Positions 16,120-25,679 of a DNA stretch of 64,000 nt are shown here, in pieces; the stretch's first letter is position 1, and each line of letters begins with the position of its first letter. The stretch covers positions 558,001-622,000 of the forward strand of contig NZ_PGEN01000001.1 of NCBI RefSeq assembly GCF_002797435.1, written 5' to 3'. This DNA is from Sphingomonas koreensis (GTDB taxonomy: Bacteria > Pseudomonadota > Alphaproteobacteria > Sphingomonadales > Sphingomonadaceae). The notes under the pieces are model-generated. The model did no database searches. It saw only the letters and a list, made by a program, of their open reading frames with translations, and was not told the origin of the DNA. The translations under genes and the position numbers were made by a program.

Positions 16120-19100
16120 GACTGGGTCTCCTGCGCCTTGGGCGCGCGGCTGTGGAACAGCTTGGCGATGACCACGAAGAACATCGGCACATAGAAGATT
16201 GCGAGCACGGTCGCGGTCAGCATGCCGCCGATCACCGCCGTGCCGATCGCGATCCGGCTGTTGGCGCCGGCACCCGTGGCGATCGCCAGCGGCAGCACGC
16301 CGAAGATGAAGGCGAGGCTGGTCATCAGGATCGGACGCAGACGCAGCCGGGCTGCTTCCAGTGCCGATTCCACCAGATCCTTGCCGCGGCGGCGCGCATC
16401 TTCGGCGAACTCGACGATCAGGATCGCGTTCTTCGCCGCCAGGCCGATGGTGGTGATCAGGCCGACCTGGAAGTAGATGTCGTTGTTCAGGCCGCGCATC
16501 GTCACCGCCAGCACCGCACCGATGATGCCGAGCGGCAGCACCAGCAGCACCGCGATCGGCACCGACCAGCTTTCGTACAGCGCCGCAAGGCAGAGGAAGA
16601 CGATCAGGATCGAGGCGCCGTACAACAGGGGCGCCTGCCCGCTCGACTGGCTCTCCTGGAAGGAGAGTCCGGCCCAGGCATAGCTGGTGCCCGGCGCAAG
16701 CTCCTGCTGCAGCTCGACCATCCGCTGCATCGCCTCGCCCGAGCTGGTACCGGCCGCTGCCGAGCCCTGGATCTCGTAGGAAGGGAGACCATTGAAGCGC
16801 GCGACGCTGTTCGGCCCCTTTTCCCACGACAGTGTGGCGAAGGACGAGAACGGGACCATCTCGCCCGTGCCCGGATTGCGCACCTGCCACTGGTTGATGT
16901 CCTCGGGCAGCATGCGGAACGGCGCATCGCCCTGCATGTAGACGCGCTTGACCCGGCCGCGATCGACGAAGTCGTTGATATAGGTGCCGCCCCAGGCGGA
17001 GCTCAGCGCGCTGGTCACATCGTCGACGCTGAGGCCCAGCACGGCGAGCTTCGCCTCGTCGAGCTTGATGTCGAGCTGCGGCGTGTCGGGCAAGGTAGAG
17101 GCGCGCACGGCCATCAACTCGGGGTCCTTTGCCGCCGCGGCGATCAGCTTGTCGCGCAGCGCCACGAACTCGGCCTGCGGCATGCCGCTCGAATTGAGCA
17201 GCTGAAAGGTGAACCCGTTCGACTGGCCAAGGCCCGAGATCGGCGGCGGGGTCATCGCGAAGACCTGCGCATCGCGGATCTTCGAGAAGGCCGCCATCGC
17301 CTTGCCATTGACCGCGCCCGCCGAATGTTCGGCGCCCGGGCGTTCGTCGAACGGCTTCAGGCTGGCGAAGCCCATGCCGGCATTCTGGCCCGACCCGCCG
17401 AAGCTGAAGCCCGAGACGGTAAAGGCGTTCGCGATGTCCTTCTCGTTGCCGTAGAAACGCTGGATCTCGGCACGGACCTGTTCGGTCCGCTCGGCGGTGG
17501 CGCCGGCGGGCAGCGTGTACATCACCATCGCCGTGCCCTGATCCTCCTCGGGCAGGAAGCTGGTCGGCAGCCGCGCGAACAACAGGCCGAGCACCACCGT
17601 GATCGCGATGAACACGCCGAAGTGCATCAGGCGCCGGCGGATCACCGAATGTGCGCCGTCCTGATAGCGGCCGGTGATCCGCGCGAACCAACGGTTGAAC
17701 CGTCCGGCCAGCCCCTTGCGCTCGAGCGGGTCATGATGCCCGGGCTTGAGCAAGGTGGCGGTGAGCGCCGGGCTGAGCACCAGCGCGACCACGACCGACA
17801 GCACCATCGCCGAGACGATCGTCACCGAGAACTGGCGGTAGATCACGCCCGCCGATCCGCCGAAAAAGGCCATGGGCAGGAACACCGCGGACAGCACCAG
17901 CGCGATGCCGACCAGCGCGGACCCGATCTCGCTCATCGACTTGATCGTCGCCTCGCGCGGGTTGAGTCCTTCCTCCGCCATCACGCGCTCGACATTCTCG
18001 ACCACGACGATCGCGTCGTCGACGAGCAGGCCGATCGCCAGCACCATCGCGAACAGGGTGAGCGTATTGACCGAATAGCCCGCGACCGCGAGCACCCCGA
18101 AGGTACCGAGCAGCACGACCGGCACCGCGATCGCCGGGATCAGCGTGGCGCGCCAGCTCTGCAGGAAGACGAACATCACGATGACGACCAGCACGACCGC
18201 CTCGATCAGCGTCTTGATCACTTCCTTGATCGACAGCTTCACGAAATCCGTCGTGTCGCGCGGATAGGTGATCGCATAGCCGGCGGGCAGGTCCTTCGAC
18301 AGCTCGGCGACCCGTTCCTTGACCGCCGCTGCCGTCTTGAGCGCGTCGGCGCCCGTCGCGAGCTGGATGGCGATACCCGACGCCGGGTGGCCGTTGAGTT
18401 TGGCCGAGGCGGCATAGCTTTCCTGCCCAAGCTCGACCCGTGCGACATCGGCGAGGCGAACGACCGAACCGTCGCTCTCGGTCTTCACCACGATGTCGTT
18501 GAACTGATCGACCGAGGTCAGGCGCGACTTGCCGCGCACCACGGCGTTGAGCATCTGCCCCTTCACCGCCGGCAGCCCGCCGATCTGGCCCGCGGAGACG
18601 TCCGCATTCTGCGCGCGCACCGCCGCGGAAACGTCCGCCGGCATCAGCTTGCGTGCGGCAAGCTTGTTCGGATCGAGCCAGATCCGCATCGCATATTGCG
18701 CGCCGAACACCTGGGTCTGGCCGACGCCCTCGACACGGCCGAGCGGGTCCTGGAAATTGGTGACGAGATAGTCCGCGACATCGCTCGCGGTGCTCTTGTC
18801 GCTCCCGTCGTAGAGCGCGACGATCATCAGGAAGTCGTTGTTCGCCTTGGTGACGGTGACGCCCTGCGAGGTAACGGCCGAAGGCAGGCGCGAGGTCGCC
18901 TGCTGGACCTTGTTCTGCACCTGGACCTGCGCGGTATCGGGATCGGTTCCCTTGGCGAAGGTCGCCGTGATCGACGCGCTGCCCGAGCTGTCCGACGACG
19001 ACTGGAAATAGAGCAGCCCGTCGATCCCGGTAAGCTGCTGCTCGATGACCTGGGTGACGCTGGTTTCCAGCGTCTGTGCCGAAGCGCCCGGGTAGTTCGC

Positions 19101-19244
19101 GCTGACCCGGATCGTCGGCGGCGCGACATCCGGATATTGCGCGACCGGGAGGCTGGCCAGCCCGAGCAGACCCGCCAGCATGATGACGATCGAGATCACC
19201 CAGGCAAAGATCGGGCGATCGATGAAGAAGCGGCTGATACCCAT
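16116..19244 (-). CDS. RND multidrug efflux permease, HAE1 family (AcrB/MexB-like)
   Basis: The 1042-aa inner-membrane proton/drug antiporter has a typical start (MGISRFFIDRPIFAWVISI) and the proton-relay Asp pair in LLVDDAIVVVENVERV in TM4. It also has the TM10 lysine in GLAAKNAILIVEFAED and the usual NYPGASAQ porter-domain text. Length matches the family. It is the second gene of adaptor-pump-channel-regulator-kinase, 1 nt after the adaptor stop and overlapping the channel start. The substrate range cannot be read from sequence. Confidence 0.96.
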   Translation of the reverse strand: MGISRFFIDRPIFAWVISIVIMLAGLLGLASLPVAQYPDVAPPTIRVSANYPGASAQTLETSVTQVIEQQLTGIDGLLYFQSSSDSSGSASITATFAKGTDPDTAQVQVQNKVQQATSRLPSAVTSQGVTVTKANNDFLMIVALYDGSDKSTASDVADYLVTNFQDPLGRVEGVGQTQVFGAQYAMRIWLDPNKLAARKLMPADVSAAVRAQNADVSAGQIGGLPAVKGQMLNAVVRGKSRLTSVDQFNDIVVKTESDGSVVRLADVARVELGQESYAASAKLNGHPASGIAIQLATGADALKTAAAVKERVAELSKDLPAGYAITYPRDTTDFVKLSIKEVIKTLIEAVVLVVIVMFVFLQSWRATLIPAIAVPVVLLGTFGVLAVAGYSVNTLTLFAMVLAIGLLVDDAIVVVENVERVMAEEGLNPREATIKSMSEIGSALVGIALVLSAVFLPMAFFGGSAGVIYRQFSVTIVSAMVLSVVVALVLSPALTATLLKPGHHDPLERKGLAGRFNRWFARITGRYQDGAHSVIRRRLMHFGVFIAITVVLGLLFARLPTSFLPEEDQGTAMVMYTLPAGATAERTEQVRAEIQRFYGNEKDIANAFTVSGFSFGGSGQNAGMGFASLKPFDERPGAEHSAGAVNGKAMAAFSKIRDAQVFAMTPPPISGLGQSNGFTFQLLNSSGMPQAEFVALRDKLIAAAAKDPELMAVRASTLPDTPQLDIKLDEAKLAVLGLSVDDVTSALSSAWGGTYINDFVDRGRVKRVYMQGDAPFRMLPEDINQWQVRNPGTGEMVPFSSFATLSWEKGPNSVARFNGLPSYEIQGSAAAGTSSGEAMQRMVELQQELAPGTSYAWAGLSFQESQSSGQAPLLYGASILIVFLCLAALYESWSVPIAVLLVLPLGIIGAVLAVTMRGLNNDIYFQVGLITTIGLAAKNAILIVEFAEDARRRGKDLVESALEAARLRLRPILMTSLAFIFGVLPLAIATGAGANSRIAIGTAVIGGMLTATVLAIFYVPMFFVVIAKLFHSRAPKAQETQS

Positions 19245-19245
19245 C

Positions 19246-20361
19246 TTACTTGCTTCCCGCCGCGACAGCCTTCACCTCAGCGCCCGGACGCGCCTTGTCG
19301 GTACCCTCGACGATCAGCCGTTCACCGGCCTTGAGCCCGCCGGTGACCAGCCACTTGTCGCCGATCGCCTGCGCGACGCTCACCGTGCGCTGTTCGACCT
19401 TGCCGTCCCTGCTGACCACCAGCGCGGTGGCATTGCCCTTGGCGTCGCGGGTGATGCCCTGCTGGGGCGCGAGGATGCCGTTCCGCACCACCGCCTGCGG
19501 CGCCTTCACCCGGACGAACATACCGGGCAGCAGCAGATTGTTGGGATTGGGGAAGCGCGCGCGCAGCGTGACCATGCCGCTACCCGGATCGACCGAGACT
19601 TCACCGAACTCGATCGTGCCGGTCTGGGGATAGACGCGGCCGTTGCTCAGAACGAGCTGTACGGTCGTGCTCGCCGGCAGCACGTCGCCCTTGGCCAGGC
19701 TCTCGCGCAGCGCGAGCAGCGCGTCGCTCGATTGCTGGATATCGACATAGATCGGATCGAGCTGCTGGATCGTCGCGAGCGCCGTGGCCTGTCCGGTTCC
19801 GACCAGCGCACCCTGTGTCACGTTCGACCGGCCGATCCGGCCAGAGATCGGCGCATAGACGCGGGTGAAGCCGAGATTGACCTTCGCACTGTCCAGCGTC
19901 GCGGCATATTGGCGAACGCTCGCCTCGCCCGCACGCGCCGTGGCGACGGCGTCGTCGATCTCCTGCTTGCTGACTGCATCCGCGCCGCCGAGCTGGCGAT
20001 AGCGCGCAACCTTGGCATTGGCGGTGATCACCGACGCCTGCGCGCTTGCCAGCTGTGCCGCTGCCTGGTTGCGCGAGGCGACGTAGAGCCGCGGATCGAT
20101 CTGGTAGAGCGGCTGGCCGGCTCGGACATAGGAGCCCTCCGTGAACAGCCGTGCCTTGATGATCCCGTCGACCTGCGGCCGGATTTCCGCGATCGCCGTT
20201 GCCGTGGTCCGGCCGGTGAGCTCCGAGGTCATCGTCACGGGTTCGGCGCGCAGCGTGACGACGCCGACTTCGGCCGGTCCTTGCGGCGGCATCTGCTTCG
20301 CCCCGCCGCACCCGGCGAGCAGCAAGGCCGCGGTGACGGCGATCGGAGTACGTAACGGCAT
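19246..20361 (-). CDS. RND efflux periplasmic adaptor lipoprotein (AcrA/MexA family)
   Basis: The 371-aa membrane-fusion protein has a lipoprotein leader with lipobox LAGC (~16-19), a biotinyl-lipoyl-like half (RPQVDGIIKARLFTEGSYV), a coiled-coil hairpin, the second lipoyl half (VYAPISGRIGRSNVTQGALV) and a beta-barrel. It links the pump to the channel. ATG 20361 is preferred over an upstream ATG because it places the lipobox correctly. It is the first gene of the efflux operon; its promoter must lie in the 159-bp gap up to 20520. Confidence 0.94.
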   Translation of the reverse strand: MPLRTPIAVTAALLLAGCGGAKQMPPQGPAEVGVVTLRAEPVTMTSELTGRTTATAIAEIRPQVDGIIKARLFTEGSYVRAGQPLYQIDPRLYVASRNQAAAQLASAQASVITANAKVARYRQLGGADAVSKQEIDDAVATARAGEASVRQYAATLDSAKVNLGFTRVYAPISGRIGRSNVTQGALVGTGQATALATIQQLDPIYVDIQQSSDALLALRESLAKGDVLPASTTVQLVLSNGRVYPQTGTIEFGEVSVDPGSGMVTLRARFPNPNNLLLPGMFVRVKAPQAVVRNGILAPQQGITRDAKGNATALVVSRDGKVEQRTVSVAQAIGDKWLVTGGLKAGERLIVEGTDKARPGAEVKAVAAGSK

Positions 20362-20520
20362 GATCGGGACCCTTTGTCGAGGAAGCGCCCCGCCTAACGA
20401 TGCCGCACCGCACAAAATACCGGCGCTTGGTAAGCAATTGTAACGCTACGTAACCGTCCGCCCGAAGGCTGGCCCGCACCGCAATTCGGCGAGCGGTCTT
20501 TGGCCGGGCTCTTTACGTTG

Positions 20521-23049
20521 CTATAGCCGCCGCAGCGCTTGTGCGGGTCGCGCAGACAGCACAGGCAGCGATCCAAGCAATCCGATACCGAGCGTGATCA
20601 CGGCACCGGCGCCAAGCGTCGCCAGCACGACGCCCCAATCCGGAGCCCAGCGGAACTCGAACACGCCCGTGATCACATACCATGCTGCCGTTCCGCCAAC
20701 GGCCAGCGCAAGCGCCGCCAGGACGAGGGCAAGCAGCGCATATTCGAGTGCCTGGGCAGCAAGGATTTGCCGCCGCGTCGCACCCAGTGTCTTGAGGATG
20801 ACGCTGTCATAGGTCCGCGCCTGGCGCGAGGCGGCGATCGCCCCGATCAGCACCGCGATTCCCGCCAGGACGGCCACTGACGCCGACAACAGGATCGCGG
20901 TCGCCATCTGGTCCAGGATCGTGCGGACTTGCCCGATCACCTCGCTCACCGCGATGATCGATGCCGAGGGGAAGGCCGCGAGCAGCGCGCGCGATACGGC
21001 GCCCTCGTTCCGTGCGTCCATGTCGATCGTCGAGGTCAGGCTGTGCGGCGCGCTCGCCAGCGTATTGGGCGAGAAGACGAGCACATAGTTGAACCCCATC
21101 GTGTCCCAATTGACCTGTCTCAGCGACGCGATGCGCGCCTCGATCTCGCGACCGAGGATGCTCACCGTCATCGTGTCGCCCACGCTCAGGTTGAGGATGC
21201 GCGCAGCCTCGCGATCGAGCGAGACCAGCGCCGGACCGGCATAGTCCTTCGGCCACCATTCGCCCGCCACCAGTTCGCTGCCCTGCGGCAGCGTCTCGGC
21301 ATAGGTCACGCCGCGCTCGCCGCGCAGAAACCAGGCGCCCTCCGGCAACGTCGCCAGATCGGCGACGCGCTGTTTGCCATAGGCGGTGATCGTACCGCGC
21401 AGCGAAGGGACGATGTTCAGCTTCGCCTCGGGCGCCTCGCGCTTCACCACGGCGGCGAAGCGATCCCGCGATTCCGACGGGATGTCGAGCACGAACTGGT
21501 TGGGCGCGCGCGCGGGCACGGCGCGACTGATCTCTGCGTCCAGGCTGGTCTGGATCGCGGCGAGCGTGACGAACAGGGTCAGAGCCAGCCCCAGCGCAAT
21601 CACCAGCGCGACCGTCTGGGCACCGGGGCGATAGAAATTGGCGATGGCGAGGCGCAGCAGCGGGCGGCGGGGACGCGGTACGCGCGCAGCGAGCCAGCGG
21701 ATCAGCGCGCCGATACCGAGCAGCACCAGCAACACTCCCGCGACCGCGCCGAGCACGGCGGCAGCGAACAGCGGCTCACGCGCGGCAGCAAGCGCCAGCG
21801 CGATGACCAGCCCGCCGGCGAGCGCGACCAGCAACAGGCTGCGCCGGTCGATCCGCCGGGTGCCCTCGACCCCGCTGCGCAGCTGCGCGGCAGCGGGATG
21901 CGTCCGCGCCCGCGCGAGCGGCGGCAATGCGAAGGCGAGCGCGATCAGGATGCCATAGGCTGCACTCGTCGCCAGCGGCAACGGATACACGCCGATCCCC
22001 GGCGCGACCGGCAGCAGGTCGCGCGCCAGGGTGACGAAGCCGATCGGCAGCAACGCCCCGACCGCGAGGCCCGCGATCACCGCAAGCGCTGTCGCGGCGC
22101 CGATCTGGAGCAGATAGATGCGGCTGATATCGCCTGAAGTCGCGCCCAGGATCTTGAGGGTCGCGATGCTGCCCCGTTTCTGCGCGAGATAGGAGGCGAC
22201 GCCGTTGCTCACCCCGATCCCGGCGATCACCAGCGCGGCGAGCCCGATCAGCGACAGGAACTGTCCCATCCGCTCGAAGAAGCGCACCGCGCCCGGGGCG
22301 GCGCGGTCGCGATCCTTGTATTCCCAGCCGGCCGCCGGAAATCTCGACTTGAGGCGGTCCATCGCTTCCTTGGGCGCGATGCCGGGCTTGAGGCGGATCC
22401 GGTACTTGGTCTCGTACAGCGCACCGGGCTGAAGCAGCGCGGTGCGCTTGAGCCCGTCGAGCGATACGATGGCGACCGGGCCGAGGGTGAATCCCTCACC
22501 GACGCGATCGGGCTCGTCGGCGATGATGCCGGCAATGCGGAACTCGGCCTCGCCATAGCGGATGCGGTCACCGGACTTGAGCAGCAGCCGTTCGGCGAGA
22601 GACCGCCCGATCAGCACCGCGTCCGGTGCGAGCGGGGCGTACCGCCCCGCGGCGAGCGTCAGGCTGCCATAGAGCGGATAGCGCGTGTCGACCCCCTTGA
22701 GCTCGGTCAGCACGGCATCCGGCGCGCCGCTGGTCGGCGCCGCACGGCGCGCCATCGCGCGAGTACGGATCGTGTCGCCGACCGCCCCCAGCTCCGCGAG
22801 GGCAGCGTGCTCCGCAGCGGATGCCTGGCGCTGGGTCATCGCCACCTCGACATCGCCGCCCAGCAGGGCCTGGCCGCGCGCGGAGAGCTCCGCGGTAATC
22901 GAAGCCGTCAGGCTGCCGATCGTGGCAAGTGTCGCGACGCCAAGGAACAGGCACACCAGCAGCAGCCGCAAGCCGCGAAAGCCGGCATGAAGGTCGCGCC
23001 GGGCGATCTGCCAACTGGCCCGCCAGCCAAGCGCTTGCACGGCGCTCAA
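20521..23049 (-). CDS. ybbP: ABC transporter permease, FtsX-like (YbbP family)
   Basis: The 842-aa inner-membrane protein has one N-terminal TM, two FtsX-like four-helix regions (about 270-420 and 720-840) and large periplasmic loops, the layout of YbbP-type permeases. These belong to the MacB/LolCDE-like superfamily and use ATP for mechanotransmission or lipid handling rather than classical transport. The likely start is TTG 23049, overlapping the ATPase stop (TTGA); a GTG 9 nt downstream is possible. Gene order with the ATPase and the divergent esterase matches the ybbP-ybbA-tesA group of other proteobacteria. Confidence 0.88.
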   Translation of the reverse strand: MSAVQALGWRASWQIARRDLHAGFRGLRLLLVCLFLGVATLATIGSLTASITAELSARGQALLGGDVEVAMTQRQASAAEHAALAELGAVGDTIRTRAMARRAAPTSGAPDAVLTELKGVDTRYPLYGSLTLAAGRYAPLAPDAVLIGRSLAERLLLKSGDRIRYGEAEFRIAGIIADEPDRVGEGFTLGPVAIVSLDGLKRTALLQPGALYETKYRIRLKPGIAPKEAMDRLKSRFPAAGWEYKDRDRAAPGAVRFFERMGQFLSLIGLAALVIAGIGVSNGVASYLAQKRGSIATLKILGATSGDISRIYLLQIGAATALAVIAGLAVGALLPIGFVTLARDLLPVAPGIGVYPLPLATSAAYGILIALAFALPPLARARTHPAAAQLRSGVEGTRRIDRRSLLLVALAGGLVIALALAAAREPLFAAAVLGAVAGVLLVLLGIGALIRWLAARVPRPRRPLLRLAIANFYRPGAQTVALVIALGLALTLFVTLAAIQTSLDAEISRAVPARAPNQFVLDIPSESRDRFAAVVKREAPEAKLNIVPSLRGTITAYGKQRVADLATLPEGAWFLRGERGVTYAETLPQGSELVAGEWWPKDYAGPALVSLDREAARILNLSVGDTMTVSILGREIEARIASLRQVNWDTMGFNYVLVFSPNTLASAPHSLTSTIDMDARNEGAVSRALLAAFPSASIIAVSEVIGQVRTILDQMATAILLSASVAVLAGIAVLIGAIAASRQARTYDSVILKTLGATRRQILAAQALEYALLALVLAALALAVGGTAAWYVITGVFEFRWAPDWGVVLATLGAGAVITLGIGLLGSLPVLSARPAQALRRL

Positions 23050-23744
23050 GCGGCGCTGTCCGCGACGATCAGGCCATCGCGCATCGTCAGCACGCGATCG
23101 CAGCGCTCCGCAAGCGCCGGATCATGCGTGATGATCAGCAAGGTGGCGTCCGCCGCACGCTGGCGATCGAACAGCAGGTCGACGATCGCGCCGCTGGTGG
23201 CGCCGTCGAGATTGCCGGTGGGCTCGTCGGCGAACAGGATTTCCGGGCGCCCCGCGACCGCACGGGCGATGGCGACGCGTTGCTGCTCGCCGCCCGAAAG
23301 CTGGACCGGATAATGGGTCAGCCGGTGGCCGAGTCCGACGGCGTCAAGCTCTGCCCCGGCACGTGCGAAGGCGTCGGGCGCACCGGCCAGTTCGAGCGGC
23401 ACCGCGACATTCTCGTGCGCGGTCATCGTCGGAAGCAGGTGAAACGCCTGGAGCACGATACCGACGCGACCGCGCCGCGCGCGCGCCAGCCCGTCCTCGT
23501 CGAGCGTGCCATAGGCAATCCCCGCCACGCTGACCTCGCCGCCGCTCGCGCGCTCGAGCCCCGACAGGATCGCCATCAGCGACGACTTGCCCGATCCCGA
23601 CGGCCCCAGGATCGCGACGCTGCTGCCGCGCGCGATATCGACATCTATCCCCTTGAGAATTTCGGTCGGCGCCTCGCGCGTGCCGAGGGTAAGGGTGACA
23701 TTGCGTGCGCGGATTGCGATATCCGCCGCCGGATCAATCGACAT
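23046..23744 (-). CDS. ybbA: ABC transporter ATP-binding protein (YbbA family)
   Basis: The 232-aa ATPase partners the YbbP-like permease. Walker A is GPSGSGKSS, the Q-loop is VLQAFHLLP, the signature is LSGGEQQR and Walker B is ILFADEPTGNLD; the H-loop follows in IITHDPAL. ATG 23744 is used here; an in-frame GTG at 23759 would add five residues but would overlap the divergent esterase start. LolD is a homologue, but the divergent TesA-like gene favours YbbA. Confidence 0.92.
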   Translation of the reverse strand: MSIDPAADIAIRARNVTLTLGTREAPTEILKGIDVDIARGSSVAILGPSGSGKSSLMAILSGLERASGGEVSVAGIAYGTLDEDGLARARRGRVGIVLQAFHLLPTMTAHENVAVPLELAGAPDAFARAGAELDAVGLGHRLTHYPVQLSGGEQQRVAIARAVAGRPEILFADEPTGNLDGATSGAIVDLLFDRQRAADATLLIITHDPALAERCDRVLTMRDGLIVADSAA

Positions 23745-23752
23745 GCTTGGAG

Positions 23753-24472
23753 ATGACACCCTTGCCTAACAGACTTGCCCCATATGCGGGCGCGCTGCTG
23801 CTGCTCCAAGGGCTCGCGGCATGTTCGAGCGAGAATAATTCCGCAAACCAGACGATCGCGGAGACGCCGGGCGCGCAGAGCAACGCCACGGCCCCCTCGG
23901 AAGCCGCGAGCGGCCGGCTGATCGTCGCGTTCGGCGACAGCCTCTATGCGGGTTACGGCGTCCTGCCGCAGCAGAGCTTCCCGGCCCGGCTCGAAAAGGC
24001 GCTGGCCGCGCGCGGGGTCGCCGCGACGGTGCGGAACGCCGGGGTTTCGGGCGACACCAGCTCGGCCGGCCTCCGGCGGCTGGCCTTCACGCTCGACGGG
24101 CTCGACCGCAAGCCCGATCTGGTGATGGTCAATCTGGGCGGCAACGACATGCTGCGGGGCATCGATCCCAAGGAAACCCGCGCCAACCTGACCGCGATCT
24201 GCGAGGAGCTGAAGCGTCGCGGTATCCCGATCCTGCTCACCGGGATGGTCGCCGCACCGAATATGGGCCGCGACTATGCGGAGCGCTTCAACCCCATCTA
24301 CGCCGATCTAGCGGAGCGCTACGACGCTGTCCTCTATCCCTTCTTTCTCGACGGTGTCGTCACCGATCAGCAGTTGATGCTGCCCGATCGCATCCACCCC
24401 AATCCCGCGGGAATCGACTCGATCGTGATGAAAGTGACGCCGCTGGTGGCGAGCGCCGTCGCGGACGAGTGA
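23753..24472 (+). CDS. tesA: Arylesterase/lysophospholipase L1-like SGNH hydrolase, probable lipoprotein (TesA-like)
   Basis: The 239-aa SGNH hydrolase has blocks visible in order: GDSLYAGYG (nucleophile Ser), the Gly in GVSGDTSS, GGNDMLRG and a C-terminal DRIHPN (catalytic Asp/His). The leader ends LAAC, a lipobox, so it is probably anchored in the periplasm. The start could be ATG 23753 or TTG 23762; the GGAG at 23749-23752 is spaced better for the TTG. It is divergent from the ybbA/ybbP genes, with almost no space between the start codons. Confidence 0.9.
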   Translation: MTPLPNRLAPYAGALLLLQGLAACSSENNSANQTIAETPGAQSNATAPSEAASGRLIVAFGDSLYAGYGVLPQQSFPARLEKALAARGVAATVRNAGVSGDTSSAGLRRLAFTLDGLDRKPDLVMVNLGGNDMLRGIDPKETRANLTAICEELKRRGIPILLTGMVAAPNMGRDYAERFNPIYADLAERYDAVLYPFFLDGVVTDQQLMLPDRIHPNPAGIDSIVMKVTPLVASAVADE

Positions 24473-24502
24473 CATCGGCGCGCCGGTGCTTCCGAAGCGA
24501 CG

Positions 24503-25675
24503 CTACGGATCAGCCTTACCCCGGCCGCGCAACCGGTCGCTGTCCTCGTCGAGCAGAGGCGCCTTGAACGGATCGGGCCCCGGGGTGCGGCCGAACTTGA
24601 TCGCGCGCGCGACGCCGCGATAGCTGCCGAGCACGGGGTGCGGGATGTCGCTCAACATCGCTTCGGCGGCGACCTGGGCGTCGTCGAACATGTCGTCGAT
24701 CGACCGAGCGACCGAGCACGGGACGGCATCCCCGAGCGACGCCTCCCATTCCGCGGCCGTCCGTTCCATCAGCGCCGCGCGCAATCGCGGGATGATCTCG
24801 TCGGCATGTGCGGCGCGGCCCTTGACGGTGTCGAACCGTGAATCCTCGAGCAGATCGGCCAGGCCCGTCCGCTCGCACAAGGCGCGCCAGAAATGCGGCG
24901 TGTTGGCCGACAGATAGAGATGCCCCAAGGCTGTGGGATGCAGGCCGGTAATCCCGCCCGAACGCATGTCGCGGGAGATGCCGGGGTCCTCCCCTTCCGC
25001 GCGGATCAGCCGCGCCGACTGCATGGTGAGCGCGCTGCGCAGCAGCGAGACGCCGACATATTGCCCGACTCCGCTCCGCTCCCGCTCATACAGCGCCGAG
25101 GCGACCCCCGCCGCGACCAGCGCCGCGGCATAATAATCGACCGGCGAGCCATAGGTGATCTCCGGCGTACCCGGCGGCCCCTGCAGCACGCACATGCCGG
25201 TCATCGCCTGCAGCACCTGATCATAGCCGGCCTTGGCGCGCAGCGGTCCCTCCTCGCCATAGCCGGTCACGGCGCAGTAGATCAGCCGCGGGTTTCGTGC
25301 GGAGAGCGCCGCATGGTCGATGCCGAGCCGCTCGGGCACGCCCGGCCGGAAATTATGGACCAGTACATCGGCCTGATCGGCCAGGTCGAGCAGCACCGCC
25401 CGCTCGCCGTCCTGCTTGAGGTCCAGCACCACGCCCTGCTTGCTGCGGTTGACGCCGAGAAAGGCGCGGTTCTCGCCCGCCAGCGTCGAGGGATATTGGC
25501 GCAGATTGTCGCCGCCGGGCGGCTCGACCTTGATGACGTCGGCACCCTGATCGGCAAGCAGGCTGCAGCCATAGGGGCCCGCGATATAGGCGCTGAGGTC
25601 GAGTACCCTGATGCCGCTGAGCGGTCCGGCAGGCCCGGTACGGCGGGGGCTGGAAAAGGGGGAAGAGCCGCTCAT
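24503..25675 (-). CDS. CoA-transferase family III (CaiB/BaiF type)
   Basis: The 390-aa family III CoA-transferase moves CoA between carboxylic acids. It shows GIRVLDLSAYIAGPYG at the N-terminus, DVIKVEPPGGDNLR, VLDLKQDGER and the segment YGSPVDYYAA, whose Asp aligns with the family's catalytic aspartate. The last helix-rich third is normal in length. It begins 4 nt after the carboxylesterase gene and ends the minus-strand run from 34340. The acid substrate is unknown; it may activate the acid released by the esterase next door (inference). Confidence 0.88.
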   Translation of the reverse strand: MSGSSPFSSPRRTGPAGPLSGIRVLDLSAYIAGPYGCSLLADQGADVIKVEPPGGDNLRQYPSTLAGENRAFLGVNRSKQGVVLDLKQDGERAVLLDLADQADVLVHNFRPGVPERLGIDHAALSARNPRLIYCAVTGYGEEGPLRAKAGYDQVLQAMTGMCVLQGPPGTPEITYGSPVDYYAAALVAAGVASALYERERSGVGQYVGVSLLRSALTMQSARLIRAEGEDPGISRDMRSGGITGLHPTALGHLYLSANTPHFWRALCERTGLADLLEDSRFDTVKGRAAHADEIIPRLRAALMERTAAEWEASLGDAVPCSVARSIDDMFDDAQVAAEAMLSDIPHPVLGSYRGVARAIKFGRTPGPDPFKAPLLDEDSDRLRGRGKADP

Positions 25676-25679
25676 CAAG

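Noticed and set aside
14719..17691. 990-codon frame starting inside the pump gene
   Set aside because: Only the part from GTG 16119 onward encodes a lipoprotein channel; the upstream part is a frame-shadow of the RND gene.
15906..19334. 1142-codon plus-strand frame and a 1027-codon minus-strand frame at 35236-38319
   Set aside because: Both are antisense shadows of strongly conserved genes (RND pump; symporter and LysR) and read as His/Arg/Asp-rich low-complexity text.
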